Of a DNA stretch of 64,000 nucleotides, positions 8,691-21,729 are shown piece by piece. The notes below the pieces were generated by a model. It saw nothing but the letters and a program-made list of their open reading frames with translations, did not search any database and was not told the origin of the DNA. Origin of the DNA: Phycisphaerales bacterium. GTDB lineage: Bacteria; Planctomycetota; Phycisphaerae; UBA1845. Where the stretch lies: assembly GCA_003597935.1 (NCBI GenBank), contig QZJT01000039.1:1-64000 (forward strand). The letters run 5' to 3'. Every line of letters begins with the position of its first letter. Within the stretch, counting starts at the first letter, position 1. Position numbers and translations under genes: made by a program.

Positions 8691-9344
8691 ATGATCTCCG
8701 CCATATACAGGTTTCTGGATCAGCGCTTTCACGTCACGCCGGTGCTGGAAAAGAACGTGACCAAGAAGCTCGTCCCGCGCACGCTGGGCTGGGCGGGCTG
8801 CTTCGGAGGGCTGGCGCTGTTCACGTTTCTGATCCAGGTGTTCACCGGCGCGCTGCTCTTGATGTATTACAAGCCGGACCCGTCGCGAGCCTGGGACAGT
8901 GTGACGTTCATCAAGTCCAACGTGCCGATGGGCTGGCTGATTCAGCGCGTCCACGCCGTGGGCGCCAACGTCATGATTCTGCTGGTGATGCTGCACATGG
9001 CCCGCGTGGCGTACTACAGGATCTTCCGTCCGCCGCGCGAGTTGCACTGGGTCAGCGGGGTGATCCTGTTTCTTCTGACCACCGGACTGGCCTTTACCGG
9101 GTATCTGTTGCCCTGGACGCAGCTCAGCTACTGGGGGGCCAAGATCGGCACGGAGATCCCCGGCGCCGTGCCGGCGTTCGGCGAGACCATCGTCACCTGG
9201 GTCCGCCGCGGGCGCGTGATCGGACCGGAAACGCTCGGCTTCTTCTTCTCGCTCCACGTGTGGATCCTGCCGGCGCTGATCAGCGGCGTCATGGGTCTGC
9301 ACTTCGTCATGATCCGCAGGACGGGAATCAGCAAGCCGCTGTGA
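8691..9344 (+). CDS. Cytochrome b, b6-type N-terminal subunit
   Basis: 217 aa from the ATG at 8691 with GGGAG upstream, 13 bp after the Rieske stop. Four transmembrane helices are visible. Haem b ligands are probably H88 and H102 in helix B and H189 and H204 in helix D; the extra residue in the second pair is as in cytochrome b6. The short split form (b6 plus separate subunit IV) matches b6f/menaquinol bc complexes rather than a full-length mitochondrial-type cytochrome b. It oxidises quinol in the cytoplasmic membrane together with the Rieske protein. Confidence 0.95.
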   Translation: MISAIYRFLDQRFHVTPVLEKNVTKKLVPRTLGWAGCFGGLALFTFLIQVFTGALLLMYYKPDPSRAWDSVTFIKSNVPMGWLIQRVHAVGANVMILLVMLHMARVAYYRIFRPPRELHWVSGVILFLLTTGLAFTGYLLPWTQLSYWGAKIGTEIPGAVPAFGETIVTWVRRGRVIGPETLGFFFSLHVWILPALISGVMGLHFVMIRRTGISKPL

Positions 9345-9367
9345 AAAAGGGGGCATGGGAGTCGGAA

Positions 9368-10402
9368 ATGGGAGTCAACTACGCCGAGCAGTATGAGCCG
9401 GACCAGTTGGAGCCGTTCTGGCCCAATGAGATCCTCAAGATGATCTCCGTGGTGCTGTGTACCATGGCCGTGATCATGTTCTTCGCCGTGCTGCCCGTGC
9501 TGCTGGAGATCGTCGGACTGACGGGATTCGCCGAGCACGAGCAGCCGGCCGACCCGCGCACCACCCCCTCCCACATCCGGCCGGAATGGTACTTCCTGTC
9601 CGTCTACCAGTACCTCAAGCTGATGCCGTCGCAAATGCTGGGCGTCGAGGGGGCGGCGCTGGGCGTGCTCAGCCAGAGCGTCGGCGTGGTGCTGCTGCTG
9701 ACGTTGCCGTTCTGGTATCGCGACGGCCGGCCGGACCTCGACGTGGCGCAGACGCGGCGCGGCGTCGCCTGGTTCAGCGTCGCGTGCCTGGCGTTCGTGG
9801 TCAGCGGATACCTCGTCAGCCGCGCCAACGCGATGCTGAGCGACCGCATCGGGGCCTGGCTTCACCCGGTGTTCTGGTGGCCGGTGCTGGCGGTGGGCTG
9901 CTGGGGACTGGCGCTGGTCGGCGGTCGCATGGCGGGTTTTGACGCGGTCGGGCGATGGCTGATGCTGCTGACGGTCAGTCTGCTGTTTGTTCTCTTTCAG
10001 TTCGTGATGTTCGTCATCGTGCTGGGGCGCTGGCTGGCCGGGCTGGTCCCGGCCGGGGTCGCGCTGACCGTCGGCGCGGTGATCTTCCTAGCTGCCGCCG
10101 TCTGGGCGCTGAAGGTCACCGCCGCCCACCTCCACGGGCGGGCGCAGCAGGCCAGGCGCGCCGTCTTCATCGTCACGGTGACGGAGAACGTCGCCCTCTT
10201 CCTGGGCCTGATGGTCTGGGCCAAGTGGCCCCACGATCCGCTGCTGGACGCCGCCGGCGCCTTGACGGAGGAGGCCCGGCATTTCGCCTACATGCTGGTC
10301 GTGGTGATCGCGGCCGTGGTTCTCTTTGCCTCCCTGGTCGCGGTGGAGCGCCGCAACATCACCCGCGTGCTCGGTCCCAGACACAAGGAGGACCAACCAT
10401 GA
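9368..10402 (+). CDS. Subunit-IV-like cytochrome b C-terminal protein with extra membrane helices
   Basis: 344 aa from the ATG at 9368 with GGGAG upstream. A GTG at 9341 overlapping the previous stop as GTGA is an alternative start. The Qo-site PEWY motif is at residues 72-75. The family's usual subunit IV is about 160 aa with three helices; here roughly five or six further hydrophobic helices continue to the C-terminus (about residues 135-340) without obvious haem ligands. It ends at an ATGA overlap with the pentahaem gene. The added helices may dock the downstream membrane-anchored multihaem cytochromes, which is inference. Confidence 0.9.
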   Translation: MGVNYAEQYEPDQLEPFWPNEILKMISVVLCTMAVIMFFAVLPVLLEIVGLTGFAEHEQPADPRTTPSHIRPEWYFLSVYQYLKLMPSQMLGVEGAALGVLSQSVGVVLLLTLPFWYRDGRPDLDVAQTRRGVAWFSVACLAFVVSGYLVSRANAMLSDRIGAWLHPVFWWPVLAVGCWGLALVGGRMAGFDAVGRWLMLLTVSLLFVLFQFVMFVIVLGRWLAGLVPAGVALTVGAVIFLAAAVWALKVTAAHLHGRAQQARRAVFIVTVTENVALFLGLMVWAKWPHDPLLDAAGALTEEARHFAYMLVVVIAAVVLFASLVAVERRNITRVLGPRHKEDQP

Positions 10403-11316
10403 CGTTGTCATGCCTGCTCCTGCTCCACGCGGCGGCGGTTGGACAGCCGAGCGACGATTCTTTCGCCGACAACGCCTGCGTCCAGTGCCACCGGAATCTG
10501 GCCGGCCGCTCCAGCGAGATCGTCGACGTGGAATGGAAGAACAGCATTCACTACGCCAACGCCGTCGCGTGCGACGGCTGCCACGGCGGCGACGCCAGCC
10601 TGCGGGCCGATCAGTTCCCCAACGACGAGGCATTCAAGGACGCCGCCCACCTCAGCCGCAACCCGGAGTTCCTCACCCTCACCGCCGAGGAGGGGCGGTT
10701 CATCAGCGAGACTCGAGGGCGGAGCATCTCGTATTTCTGCGGCCGGTGTCATGCCCTCATCAAGGAAAAGCACCTGGGCAGCCCGCACGGAGACTTCGGC
10801 GACCCGAGTTGTCTCTACTGCCACGGCCAGGGATCCCACGCCATCCAGCGGGCGGGCCTGGAGATCATCGACGTCAGGCCGCTGGCTCAGAACGGCCGCT
10901 GCGCCATGTGCCACCAGGCGAGCACCATGGAGGCCGTCGCGACCATCCGGAACACCCTGCAGGAGGCGGCCGACAAAATCGAGACCTCCGGCCGGCTCTA
11001 TGCGGAACTGGAGTCGTGGGGATACCACAACCTGGAACTGGAAACGCTCCACCACCATCGCGAAGAGGTACACTCGGGGCTGCGGCGCGTGTTCCACAGC
11101 TTCAACATGCGCGAAATCAACGATTTCGTGGGAGAAATCAGCGGGATTTCGGAACGGACCACCCAGACGCACAAGCTGATCGGCCAACTCCGCGCCGCCC
11201 GCCGCACCCAGACGCTGATCGGTGTTCTGGCGGCCGTGTTCCTGGTCTCGTTCGCGCTCGTCCTGGTGTACTACAAGAACCACTGCTGCGCGGCCCACGA
11301 AATGCAGGCGACTTGA
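10399..11316 (+). CDS. Pentahaem cytochrome c with C-terminal membrane anchor
   Basis: 305 aa. The ATG at 10399 has a near-perfect AAGGAGG 8 bases upstream and overlaps the previous stop. A short signal peptide (to about residue 15, AAAVGQ) precedes five CXXCH motifs (CVQCH, CDGCH, CGRCH, CLYCH, CAMCH) in the first 180 residues. A long helical, probably coiled-coil region (about 180-265, rich in His/Glu/Arg) leads to one transmembrane helix (about 270-293) and a short Cys/His-rich tail. Its place between the cytochrome b subunits and the NapC-type gene suggests it is the c-type subunit of the bc complex. Confidence 0.87.
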   Translation: MTLSCLLLLHAAAVGQPSDDSFADNACVQCHRNLAGRSSEIVDVEWKNSIHYANAVACDGCHGGDASLRADQFPNDEAFKDAAHLSRNPEFLTLTAEEGRFISETRGRSISYFCGRCHALIKEKHLGSPHGDFGDPSCLYCHGQGSHAIQRAGLEIIDVRPLAQNGRCAMCHQASTMEAVATIRNTLQEAADKIETSGRLYAELESWGYHNLELETLHHHREEVHSGLRRVFHSFNMREINDFVGEISGISERTTQTHKLIGQLRAARRTQTLIGVLAAVFLVSFALVLVYYKNHCCAAHEMQAT

Positions 11317-11354
11317 GGGTCGGCCGGGATGGTCCGACGCGCAGGAAACGTTTA

Positions 11355-13385
11355 ATGAATCCAGCAGCCTCCGAACCGCAGTCCGACGCCAGATCGGTGG
11401 TGTTCTGGCGGAACAAGCTGACCTTCGCCGGGGCCATCCTCGCGTACGCCGCCATTCTTTTCCTGGGGTGTTTTTTCCTCATCGGCCTGCTGACCCCCGT
11501 ACACAATCCTTACGTGGGGCTGTGGTTCTACCTGGTTCTGCCCGGCGTGCTGGTGGTGGGTCTGCTGCTGATGCCGCTGGGGACGCTGGTCGAGTGGCGC
11601 AAGCAGCGCCGGGCGGCCCGACGCAACGGCGACCCGGGCAAGCCCCTCCGCCTGGACCTGAACCTGCCGCACCACCGCAAGGTCCTGAAGTTCGTCATCG
11701 TCACGACGGTGTTCGTCGTGCCGGTGGTCGCCACCACGACCTATCAGGGATATCACTACACCGACTCGACGGACTTCTGCGCCAAGGTGTGCCACACGGT
11801 GATGGAGCCGCAGTACGTCGCCCAGCAGCGCTCGCCCCACGCCCGCGTACCCTGCGTCGAATGTCACATCGGCTCCGGCGCGGAATGGTACGTCAAGTCG
11901 AAGCTCTCGGGGGCGCGGCAGGTACTGGCGGTGGCCCGCAATTCGTATCATCGCCCCATCCCGCCGGCCATCACGGAGCTGCGCCCGGCGGTGGAGACGT
12001 GTCAGGAATGTCACTGGCCGGAGAAGTTCTACGGCGACCAGCTTGTGCGCATCGCCCACTACGCCAACGACGAAGGCAACTCGCCCCGGCACGTCGAGAT
12101 GATCGTCAAGACCGGCGGCGGCGACCCGAAGCACGGCCCCGCCCGCGGCATCCACTGGCACATGGCGCTGTCCAACCGCATCGAATACGTCGCCACCGAC
12201 GAGGGGTTGCAGGATATCACGTGGGTGCGGCAGGTTACGGCCGACGGGCGATCGATCGTCTACCGCCGCGACGGCCTGACCGGCCGGGATCCCAAGCCGG
12301 ACGGCATCGAGCGCACGGTGGACTGCATGGACTGCCACAACCGCGCCGCCCACGATTTTCATCCCCCGCTGGTCGCGCTGGATCTGGCCCTGGACTCGGC
12401 GGGGATGATCGACCGGTCGCTGCCCTACATCAAGCGCGAGGCCATCGCCGCCCTGGTTGCGGCCCGGACCGCGCCGGACAACGCGCCGCAGGTCATCGAT
12501 CGGCACATCAACGAGTTCTATCGCCGCGAGTATCCGCGCGTCGCGCGGGACAGCGCCGCCTCCGTCCGGCAGGCCGTGATCGCGGTGAGTGATATCTTCC
12601 GCACCACGTTCTTTCCCCGGATGTCGGTGGATTGGCGGACCTATCCGAACAACATCGGCCACAAGAACTTCCCCGGCTGCTTCCGCTGTCACAACGGCGA
12701 CATGGTCAGCGACGACGGCACGGCCATTCAGCGCACCTGCGCCTCCTGCCACGTTTTTCTGGAAGTGCAGTCCGCGGACGCGGAATCCTCACTGATCCGG
12801 GCCGGCCGCTTCGCCCACCCCGTTCCGCTGATGGGCGTTCACGCCACGACGGCGTGCAGCAACTGCCACAACGGCGGCGTCCCGCCCGCCACGAGCTGTG
12901 CCAGTTGTCACACGGTGGAATCGGGCCTGGCGGCCGGCACGCTGCCGGAGCTGCAGCGCTTCGGCATCTCGGCCGGGCCGCTCGCAAACCACTCGTGCGA
13001 AGCCTGCCACGACCTGTCCAAGCCGCGCGACGTCCAGGCGATCGCCTCCCGCTGCACCACGTGTCACAACGACGCCGCGGCCGATCATCCGTCGGGGATC
13101 CATGCCGAGGCGCTGCTGGCCGCCCAGACCGCACTGGTCGAAGCCCGCCGCCGCGCCGAAGCGGCGCTCGCCGAGGTGAAGGCGAGCGCGGGCGTTGCGT
13201 CGCAAGCACGCGCCGATCCCCTGGCTTACGCGGGTGGACGCGGGGACGAGCGAAGCAACAGCTTCGCGTGGCTCGAGGACAGCGCCTCTGTAATGAGACT
13301 CCTGGATCAAGCCAGCGCCATTCACAATCCGGATGCTGCGATTACCGTCTACGACGCCATCGTCGCACACGCACAAGGGCGGTAG
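11355..13385 (+). CDS. NapC/NirT-type membrane-anchored multihaem cytochrome c
   Basis: 676 aa. The ATG at 11355 has AGGAAA upstream. About three hydrophobic helices (near 22-45, 52-75, 107-127) precede CAKVCHTVMEP, a CX3CH followed by a Met as in NapC/NirT/CymA haem 1 regions. Nine ordinary CXXCH follow (CVECH, CQECH, CMDCH, CFRCH, CASCH, CSNCH, CASCH, CEACH, CTTCH), giving up to ten haems. The last 100 residues are a haem-free, Ala/Glu-rich helical tail. The NapC family normally has four or five haems in about 200 aa, so this is a greatly extended member. Likely a quinol- or bc-linked electron relay; last gene of the plus operon. Confidence 0.88.
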   Translation: MNPAASEPQSDARSVVFWRNKLTFAGAILAYAAILFLGCFFLIGLLTPVHNPYVGLWFYLVLPGVLVVGLLLMPLGTLVEWRKQRRAARRNGDPGKPLRLDLNLPHHRKVLKFVIVTTVFVVPVVATTTYQGYHYTDSTDFCAKVCHTVMEPQYVAQQRSPHARVPCVECHIGSGAEWYVKSKLSGARQVLAVARNSYHRPIPPAITELRPAVETCQECHWPEKFYGDQLVRIAHYANDEGNSPRHVEMIVKTGGGDPKHGPARGIHWHMALSNRIEYVATDEGLQDITWVRQVTADGRSIVYRRDGLTGRDPKPDGIERTVDCMDCHNRAAHDFHPPLVALDLALDSAGMIDRSLPYIKREAIAALVAARTAPDNAPQVIDRHINEFYRREYPRVARDSAASVRQAVIAVSDIFRTTFFPRMSVDWRTYPNNIGHKNFPGCFRCHNGDMVSDDGTAIQRTCASCHVFLEVQSADAESSLIRAGRFAHPVPLMGVHATTACSNCHNGGVPPATSCASCHTVESGLAAGTLPELQRFGISAGPLANHSCEACHDLSKPRDVQAIASRCTTCHNDAAADHPSGIHAEALLAAQTALVEARRRAEAALAEVKASAGVASQARADPLAYAGGRGDERSNSFAWLEDSASVMRLLDQASAIHNPDAAITVYDAIVAHAQGR

Positions 13386-13549
13386 TCCCACGGCACGCGC
13401 AGCGCGTCCCCACCCTGACACTGAAACGGGTCGTGTGTACAAACCGGACCGCGGTGTTGGTCTGCGGGCGGAGCCCGCGCTATGCCATCCGTCTGATCTG
13501 TGTGATCTGTGTTGTCGGTGGTTCCTTGACTATCCGCGGACGGCGCCCC

Positions 13550-15100
13550 TCATTCCCACTCGATGGTCGCCGGTGGTTTTGAGGAGATGTCATACACCAC
13601 GCGGTTCACGCCCTGGACCTCGTTGATGACGCGGGTGGAAATGCGGCCGAGCAGTTCGTAGTCGACGTGGACCCAGTCGGCGGTCATGAAGTCAGCGCTT
13701 TCGACGAAGCGGACGGCGATCACGTGCTGGCCCGTATACGTCCGGCCGTCGCCCATCACGCCCACTGTCGATATCGGCAGCAGCACGCCGAAGGCCTGGG
13801 CGATCTTGCGATACCACCCGGCCGCCCGCACTTCCTCGATGATGATGTCATCGGCCGCCCGCAGGATCGCCAGCCGCTCGCGCGTCACCGCCCCCATGAT
13901 CCGCACCGCCAGCCCCGGTCCCGGGAACGGATGCCGCCAGACGATCTCCGGCGGCAGGCCCAGGTGCTCGCCCACCCGCCGCACCTCGTCCTTGAACAGG
14001 TCGCGGAGCGGCTCGACCAGCTCGAAGCCGAGTTTCTTCGGCAACCCCCCGACGTTGTGGTGCAGCTTGATGTTGGCCGCCTGACCGGCGTGGCCGTGGC
14101 CGGATTCGATCACGTCCGGGTAGAGCGTGCCCTGGGCCAGGAACTTCGCTCCCTCGATGGAGGCCGCTTCCGCCTTGAAGACGTCGATGAACTCGTGCCC
14201 GATGATGCGGCGCTTCTCCTGCGGATCGACCACGCCCTCCAGCCGCGTCAGGAAGCGGTCGCCCGCGTCGGCCACCCGCAGGTCGACGTGGAAGTGCTCG
14301 CGAAACGTCGCCTCGACCAGTTCCACCTCGCGATTGCGCATCAGGCCGTTGTCCACGAAGATGCACGTCAGGCGGTCGCCGATCGCCCGATGGATCAGCG
14401 CGGCCGCCACGCTGCTGTCCACGCCGCCGGACAGGCCGCAGATGACGCGGGCCTGCGAGCCGACCTGCCGCCGGATGGCATCCGTCAGGTGTTCGGTGAC
14501 GTTTCCGACTTTCCAATCGCCCTCGCAGCCGCACAGGTCGTACAGGAAGTTGCGAAAGACCTGCGTCCCGCACGGCGTGTGCGTCACTTCCGGGTGGAAC
14601 TGGACGCCGACGATGGGTCTGCTGCGATGCCGCACGGCCGCGTAGGAACAAGTCGGCGTTGCCCCGACCGGCAGGAAATCGCCGGACATCTGAGTAACCA
14701 CGTCGCCGTGGCTCATCCACACGGTGGTCGGTGACGGTACGTGCGCCAGAAGGGAACCGGGATCGGTGACATCCAGTCTGGTGCGGCCGTACTCCCGCGT
14801 GGGCGTGGCCGTCACCCGCCCTCCGAGCATCTGGCAGGCGAGCTGCAGGCCGTAGCAGATGCCCAGGATCGGCAGACCCATGTCGAGGATCTCGCGGCGG
14901 CAGCGGGGAGCGCCGTCGTCGTAGACGCTGTTGGGTCCGCCGGAGAACACGAACCCGAAGGCGTTCAGCCGGCGGGCCTCGGCGGCGGAAATGTCCGGGG
15001 CGACGATCAGGCTGTGGACGTGCTGCTCGCGGATGCGCCGGGCGATGAGCTGGACGTACTGGCCGCCGAAGTCGAGGACGAGGATGGTCGCGGGTGTCAT
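13550..15100 (-). CDS. guaA: GMP synthase (glutamine-hydrolysing)
   Basis: 516 aa, the usual length. It converts XMP to GMP with glutamine and ATP. The N-terminal class I amidotransferase domain has nucleophile C82 in GICYG and H169/E171 in FHPEV. The ATP-pyrophosphatase P-loop is SGGVDSS at 224-230. The dimerisation domain ends in the family's typical IEWE. It converges on the haem operon, with 164 bp between the stops that show no clear hairpin terminator. It is unrelated in function to its neighbours. Confidence 0.98.
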   Translation of the reverse strand: MTPATILVLDFGGQYVQLIARRIREQHVHSLIVAPDISAAEARRLNAFGFVFSGGPNSVYDDGAPRCRREILDMGLPILGICYGLQLACQMLGGRVTATPTREYGRTRLDVTDPGSLLAHVPSPTTVWMSHGDVVTQMSGDFLPVGATPTCSYAAVRHRSRPIVGVQFHPEVTHTPCGTQVFRNFLYDLCGCEGDWKVGNVTEHLTDAIRRQVGSQARVICGLSGGVDSSVAAALIHRAIGDRLTCIFVDNGLMRNREVELVEATFREHFHVDLRVADAGDRFLTRLEGVVDPQEKRRIIGHEFIDVFKAEAASIEGAKFLAQGTLYPDVIESGHGHAGQAANIKLHHNVGGLPKKLGFELVEPLRDLFKDEVRRVGEHLGLPPEIVWRHPFPGPGLAVRIMGAVTRERLAILRAADDIIIEEVRAAGWYRKIAQAFGVLLPISTVGVMGDGRTYTGQHVIAVRFVESADFMTADWVHVDYELLGRISTRVINEVQGVNRVVYDISSKPPATIEWE

Positions 15101-15555
15101 CGGGCTGTTTTCTTCCGGCTTCGTTCCATAACGGCGTGACCGCGGCGTCCGGGACGGGGGCGGTCGCGATCACCATGGCGACGCGTTTATAGCCCGGACT
15201 TGGGCCCGCGGAAAGGCGCCGGCTTCAGATGCGCCCATCTTGAATGCGTGACGCAATCGGCAGCTCCTTCCAGCGAGCCGCGTGGCTTCAGCCCGCGCGG
15301 CGTTTCCCAGTGAACGCAGTCTCACGCCGCGGGAGCCGCTCCACGCTGCCGCCAGGCTGGAGCCTGGCGGTCCCAAGGGCACTCGTCGCATCCATCACGC
15401 AGCCGGCGGCGTTCACGGGACCGCGGGCGTACCGGCGCGGAATCGAATCCGCCCGCCGATCCCAAGCCGTTTGAGCGCGTTTATGCCCGCCGCTACCATC
15501 CTCCGTCCAATGGTCCGCCGCGTGGCGGGCGGCGGATGGCTGTAGAGGTTGCGCG
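15101..15555. other. Gene-free divergent region with palindromic repeats
   Basis: This 455 bp gap separates guaA from the amidohydrolase. It holds a copy of the GAGCCGCG-type palindrome (15273-15300) and, at about 15350-15373, a second palindrome (GCCAGGCTGGAGCCTGGC) of a form common in intergenic repeats. Nothing here looks coding. Confidence 0.5.
15273..15300 (+). repeat. REP-like palindrome, copy 1 of 5
   Basis: The sequence reads GCGAGCCGCGtGGCTTCA then GCCCGCGCGG. The arms around TTCA pair, so RNA or single-stranded DNA would fold into a hairpin. Other copies lie at 30143, 33918, 38585 and 48254. Confidence 0.8.
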
Positions 15556-18894
<3,339 letters not shown>

Positions 18895-18920
18895 TTGCTG
18901 CTCGGGGCACGCGACTTCGC

Positions 18921-19835
18921 TCAATCCTCGCCCGCCCTTTCCGCCAGCCGCTGGCGGGCGCGAGCGATCGTGTACACCCCCAGCAGGATGAGGCACCCGC
19001 CCAAGATCGTCCGCACGCTGACCGTCTCCTGGAGCGCGCGGCGGGCGACCGCCCAAGTCACGAACGGCTCCAGGTACAGATACGAACCCGTGCGGGCCGC
19101 CCCGTGTTCCGTCAGCGCCGCGTACCAGCAGTAATAGGCCACACCGCCGCAGATCACGCCCAGAAACAGCAGCGCCCCCACCGCCCGCGGCGTGACCGCG
19201 CCCGCCAGCAGAGGTCCGCCGAAGATCGCCATCGGCGCCATCAGCACCGCCGACAGCGCCGTAACGAAGGCCGTCACCGTGAGCGGTCCGTTGCGCCGTA
19301 CCGGCCCGGCGCTGATGAGCGTGTGGGCCGTCCACGTCAGGCAGGAGGACAGTTGCAGCATGTCGCCGAAGGAGGCGTTTACGAACTCCCGCACCTGTTG
19401 CAGCATGATCAGCGTGATCCCGCCCGTGGCGATCGCCACCCCCAGCCACGCCGCCGACGACAGCCGCTGCTTCAGGAAGACGCGGGCACCCAGGGCGATC
19501 GTGACGGGGATGAATCCGATGATCCAGCCGGTCCGCACGGCCGACGTGTGCATCAGACCGTGCGCCTGGATGAAGAGGTGTACCGCGCCGATCGCGCCCA
19601 GGACGACGCACACGCGACGGTCGCCACGAGGGACAATCGCGCGGCCGCTAAACCGAGCCAGCGCCAGCATCGCCGCGCCGCTGACGACCAGCCGCGTGGC
19701 AGTCAGCCCGTAGGGAGTGAAGGTCTCCAGCGCCATCCGCGTCGCGACGAACGACGCGCCCCACACGACAACGGCAAACAACGCCTTGCCGGACCAGCGC
19801 GCCGCGGATGAATCGTCAGCCGAATGCGTCGTCAT
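18921..19835 (-). CDS. EamA/DMT-family transporter
   Basis: 304 aa with about ten hydrophobic helices arranged as two EamA repeats (about 15-145 and 160-290), the normal size for drug/metabolite exporters such as RhaT/YdcZ relatives. VVWGASFVATRMAL at the N-terminus is the usual first helix. The substrate cannot be told. It converges on the amidohydrolase with only 26 bp between the stops. Confidence 0.92.
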   Translation of the reverse strand: MTTHSADDSSAARWSGKALFAVVVWGASFVATRMALETFTPYGLTATRLVVSGAAMLALARFSGRAIVPRGDRRVCVVLGAIGAVHLFIQAHGLMHTSAVRTGWIIGFIPVTIALGARVFLKQRLSSAAWLGVAIATGGITLIMLQQVREFVNASFGDMLQLSSCLTWTAHTLISAGPVRRNGPLTVTAFVTALSAVLMAPMAIFGGPLLAGAVTPRAVGALLFLGVICGGVAYYCWYAALTEHGAARTGSYLYLEPFVTWAVARRALQETVSVRTILGGCLILLGVYTIARARQRLAERAGED

Positions 19836-19993
19836 GGCGCCATCGTAACGTGCCTCAATGACGCGGGCGAAAGAGGCCGCCCTGTCGTCATGCGGGAGTC
19901 CGGAACGGATACGAGAAGCTGCGGCGTCCCCGGCTGCCCGCTTCTTCCTTCCCCCGCGTTGCTCGACCCTGCACAGCCGCTACGATTCCGCCC

Positions 19994-21277
19994 ATGTTCG
20001 AGACGCTGGCGCAGGCGGACGCGGCAACGCGGGAGATTCTCGTCGAAGACCCGGTCGGGGTGCTCGTCATCCTGCTGGTGGTGCTGGCCGTGGTCCTGTC
20101 GGCGGAAGCGCATCCGTACTGGGGGCGTGTGCTGCGGATCGTGCCGGCGCTGGCGCTGTGTTACATCATTCCGTCGATCCTCTCCAGCACTGGCGTCATC
20201 CCCAGCAGCGGCGGCTTCCCGCTCTACGTCTGGATCAAGAACTACGTGCTGCCGGCGAGCCTCCTGCTGCTGACGCTCTCGCTGGACCTGCCCGCCATCG
20301 CCCGGCTGGGACCGAAAGCGGTCATCATGATGCTGGTCGGCACGGCCGGCGTGGTGGTCGGCGGACCGATCGCACTGGCGGTGACCGACCCGATCGCGTC
20401 GCTGTTCACGGAGAACGGGCTGCCGGACGACGCCTGGCGCGGGATGGCGGCACTGTCGGGCAGTTGGATCGGCGGCGGCGCGAACATGACGGCCATACAG
20501 CACGCCGGCTTCGTCCAGACGCCGGACTCGATGATGGGGCCGATCATCGTGGTGGACACCGTAGTGGCGGCGGTGTGGATGGCGTGCCTGTTCTTCCTGG
20601 CCGGGCGGCGCGAGGCCATCGATCGCTGGACCGGCGCCGACGTGCGCGCCATCGACGCCCTGCAGCAGAAGATGAGCGACTATCAGGCGTCGGTGATGCA
20701 CGCCCCGCGGACGTGGGAACTGATGGTGCTGGTGGCGCTGGGCTTCGGCTTCAGTTGGCTGGCCACGCTCCTGCCGGCCCGGGGGATCGTGCCGAAACTA
20801 TTCGAGATCCGCGGGAGCGGGGAGTACATCCTGGAGGGGTTCACCTGGACCGTGGTGCTGATCACCTCGTTCGGCGTCTTGCTCTCGATGACGCCGCTGC
20901 GGAAGCTGGAGGGCGCGGGAGCGTCACGGCTGGGCTCGGTGTTCCTCTATGTCCTGGTCGCCTCGATCGGGGCGAAGGCGGACCTGCACGAGATCCTCAA
21001 GACCCCGGCCTACGTGGTGATGGGGTTCATCTGGCTGTCGATTCACGCGGCCGCCATGCTGATCGCAGGATACCTGATCAAGGCGCCGGTTTTCTTCCTG
21101 GCGGTGGGTTCGCAGGCCAATATCGGAGGGGCGGCGTCGGCGCCGGTGGTGGCCTCCGCGTTCCATTCGTCGCTGGCGCCGGTCGGCGTGCTCCTGGCGA
21201 TCCTCGGCTACGTGCTGGGCACCTACGCCGCTCTCGTCTGTGCCTATCTGCTGAAAGCGGTCGCAGGTGCGTCGTAG
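19994..21277 (+). CDS. DUF819 (YjcL-type) membrane protein
   Basis: 427 aa with about 11-12 hydrophobic helices. Two internally similar glycine motifs, GSWIGGGANMTA near residue 155 and GSQANIGGAASAPVV near 375, are typical of the DUF819 family and suggest an inverted repeat transporter fold. The function of the family is unknown. It starts divergently from the EamA gene, with 158 bp between them, and no strong RBS is visible. Confidence 0.9.
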   Translation: MFETLAQADAATREILVEDPVGVLVILLVVLAVVLSAEAHPYWGRVLRIVPALALCYIIPSILSSTGVIPSSGGFPLYVWIKNYVLPASLLLLTLSLDLPAIARLGPKAVIMMLVGTAGVVVGGPIALAVTDPIASLFTENGLPDDAWRGMAALSGSWIGGGANMTAIQHAGFVQTPDSMMGPIIVVDTVVAAVWMACLFFLAGRREAIDRWTGADVRAIDALQQKMSDYQASVMHAPRTWELMVLVALGFGFSWLATLLPARGIVPKLFEIRGSGEYILEGFTWTVVLITSFGVLLSMTPLRKLEGAGASRLGSVFLYVLVASIGAKADLHEILKTPAYVVMGFIWLSIHAAAMLIAGYLIKAPVFFLAVGSQANIGGAASAPVVASAFHSSLAPVGVLLAILGYVLGTYAALVCAYLLKAVAGAS

Positions 21278-21282
21278 CCCGG

Positions 21283-21729
21283 TCAGGTCAGCATCCGCTC
21301 GAAGATCACCACGTTGTCGCCGCTTTCGGTGTCCCAGCGCAGCCCCACCAGGTCGTAGCCCTGTGTGATGGCGGCGTGCAGCATGGGACGATGCTGATTC
21401 GCGCACTCGAAGCGGATGGAAACGTAACCGTGGTCGGCTGCCCAGGCCCGCTGGCCCTCCAGCAACTGGCTGGCGATCCCGGCCCGGCGGTAGTCCGGCA
21501 GCACGCCGCACAGCCAACTGAAGTAGGTGCTGGGTGTCAGCTCGAAGCCCAAGTTGAAGCCCACGGCCGCGTCTTCGACGCTGGCGACCATCATGCAGAC
21601 GTTATGGCGGCCCTTGAAGCGGCGTTCGAAGTGCGACGCATCGTGCTTCGGTGTGAAGACCCGGTTGTAGAGATCGACGATCACCTCGATCTCGTACGGT
21701 CCGACCACGTCGATTCTCGCGTTCGCCAT
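21283..21729 (-). CDS. GNAT-family N-acetyltransferase
   Basis: 148 aa from the ATG at 21729, which has GAGCGAGG upstream; a GTG five codons earlier is less likely. The acetyl-CoA-binding motif A is visible as the stretch VLPDYRRAGIASQLL (R/Q-x-x-G-x-G/A variant), followed by a C-terminal strand NVVIFERML. The substrate is unknown. It converges on DUF819 with 5 bp between the stops. Confidence 0.88.
   Translation of the reverse strand: MANARIDVVGPYEIEVIVDLYNRVFTPKHDASHFERRFKGRHNVCMMVASVEDAAVGFNLGFELTPSTYFSWLCGVLPDYRRAGIASQLLEGQRAWAADHGYVSIRFECANQHRPMLHAAITQGYDLVGLRWDTESGDNVVIFERMLT

Noticed and set aside
11352..12752. 466-codon minus-strand frame
   Set aside because: It is a shadow of the NapC-type gene, with no recognisable motif.
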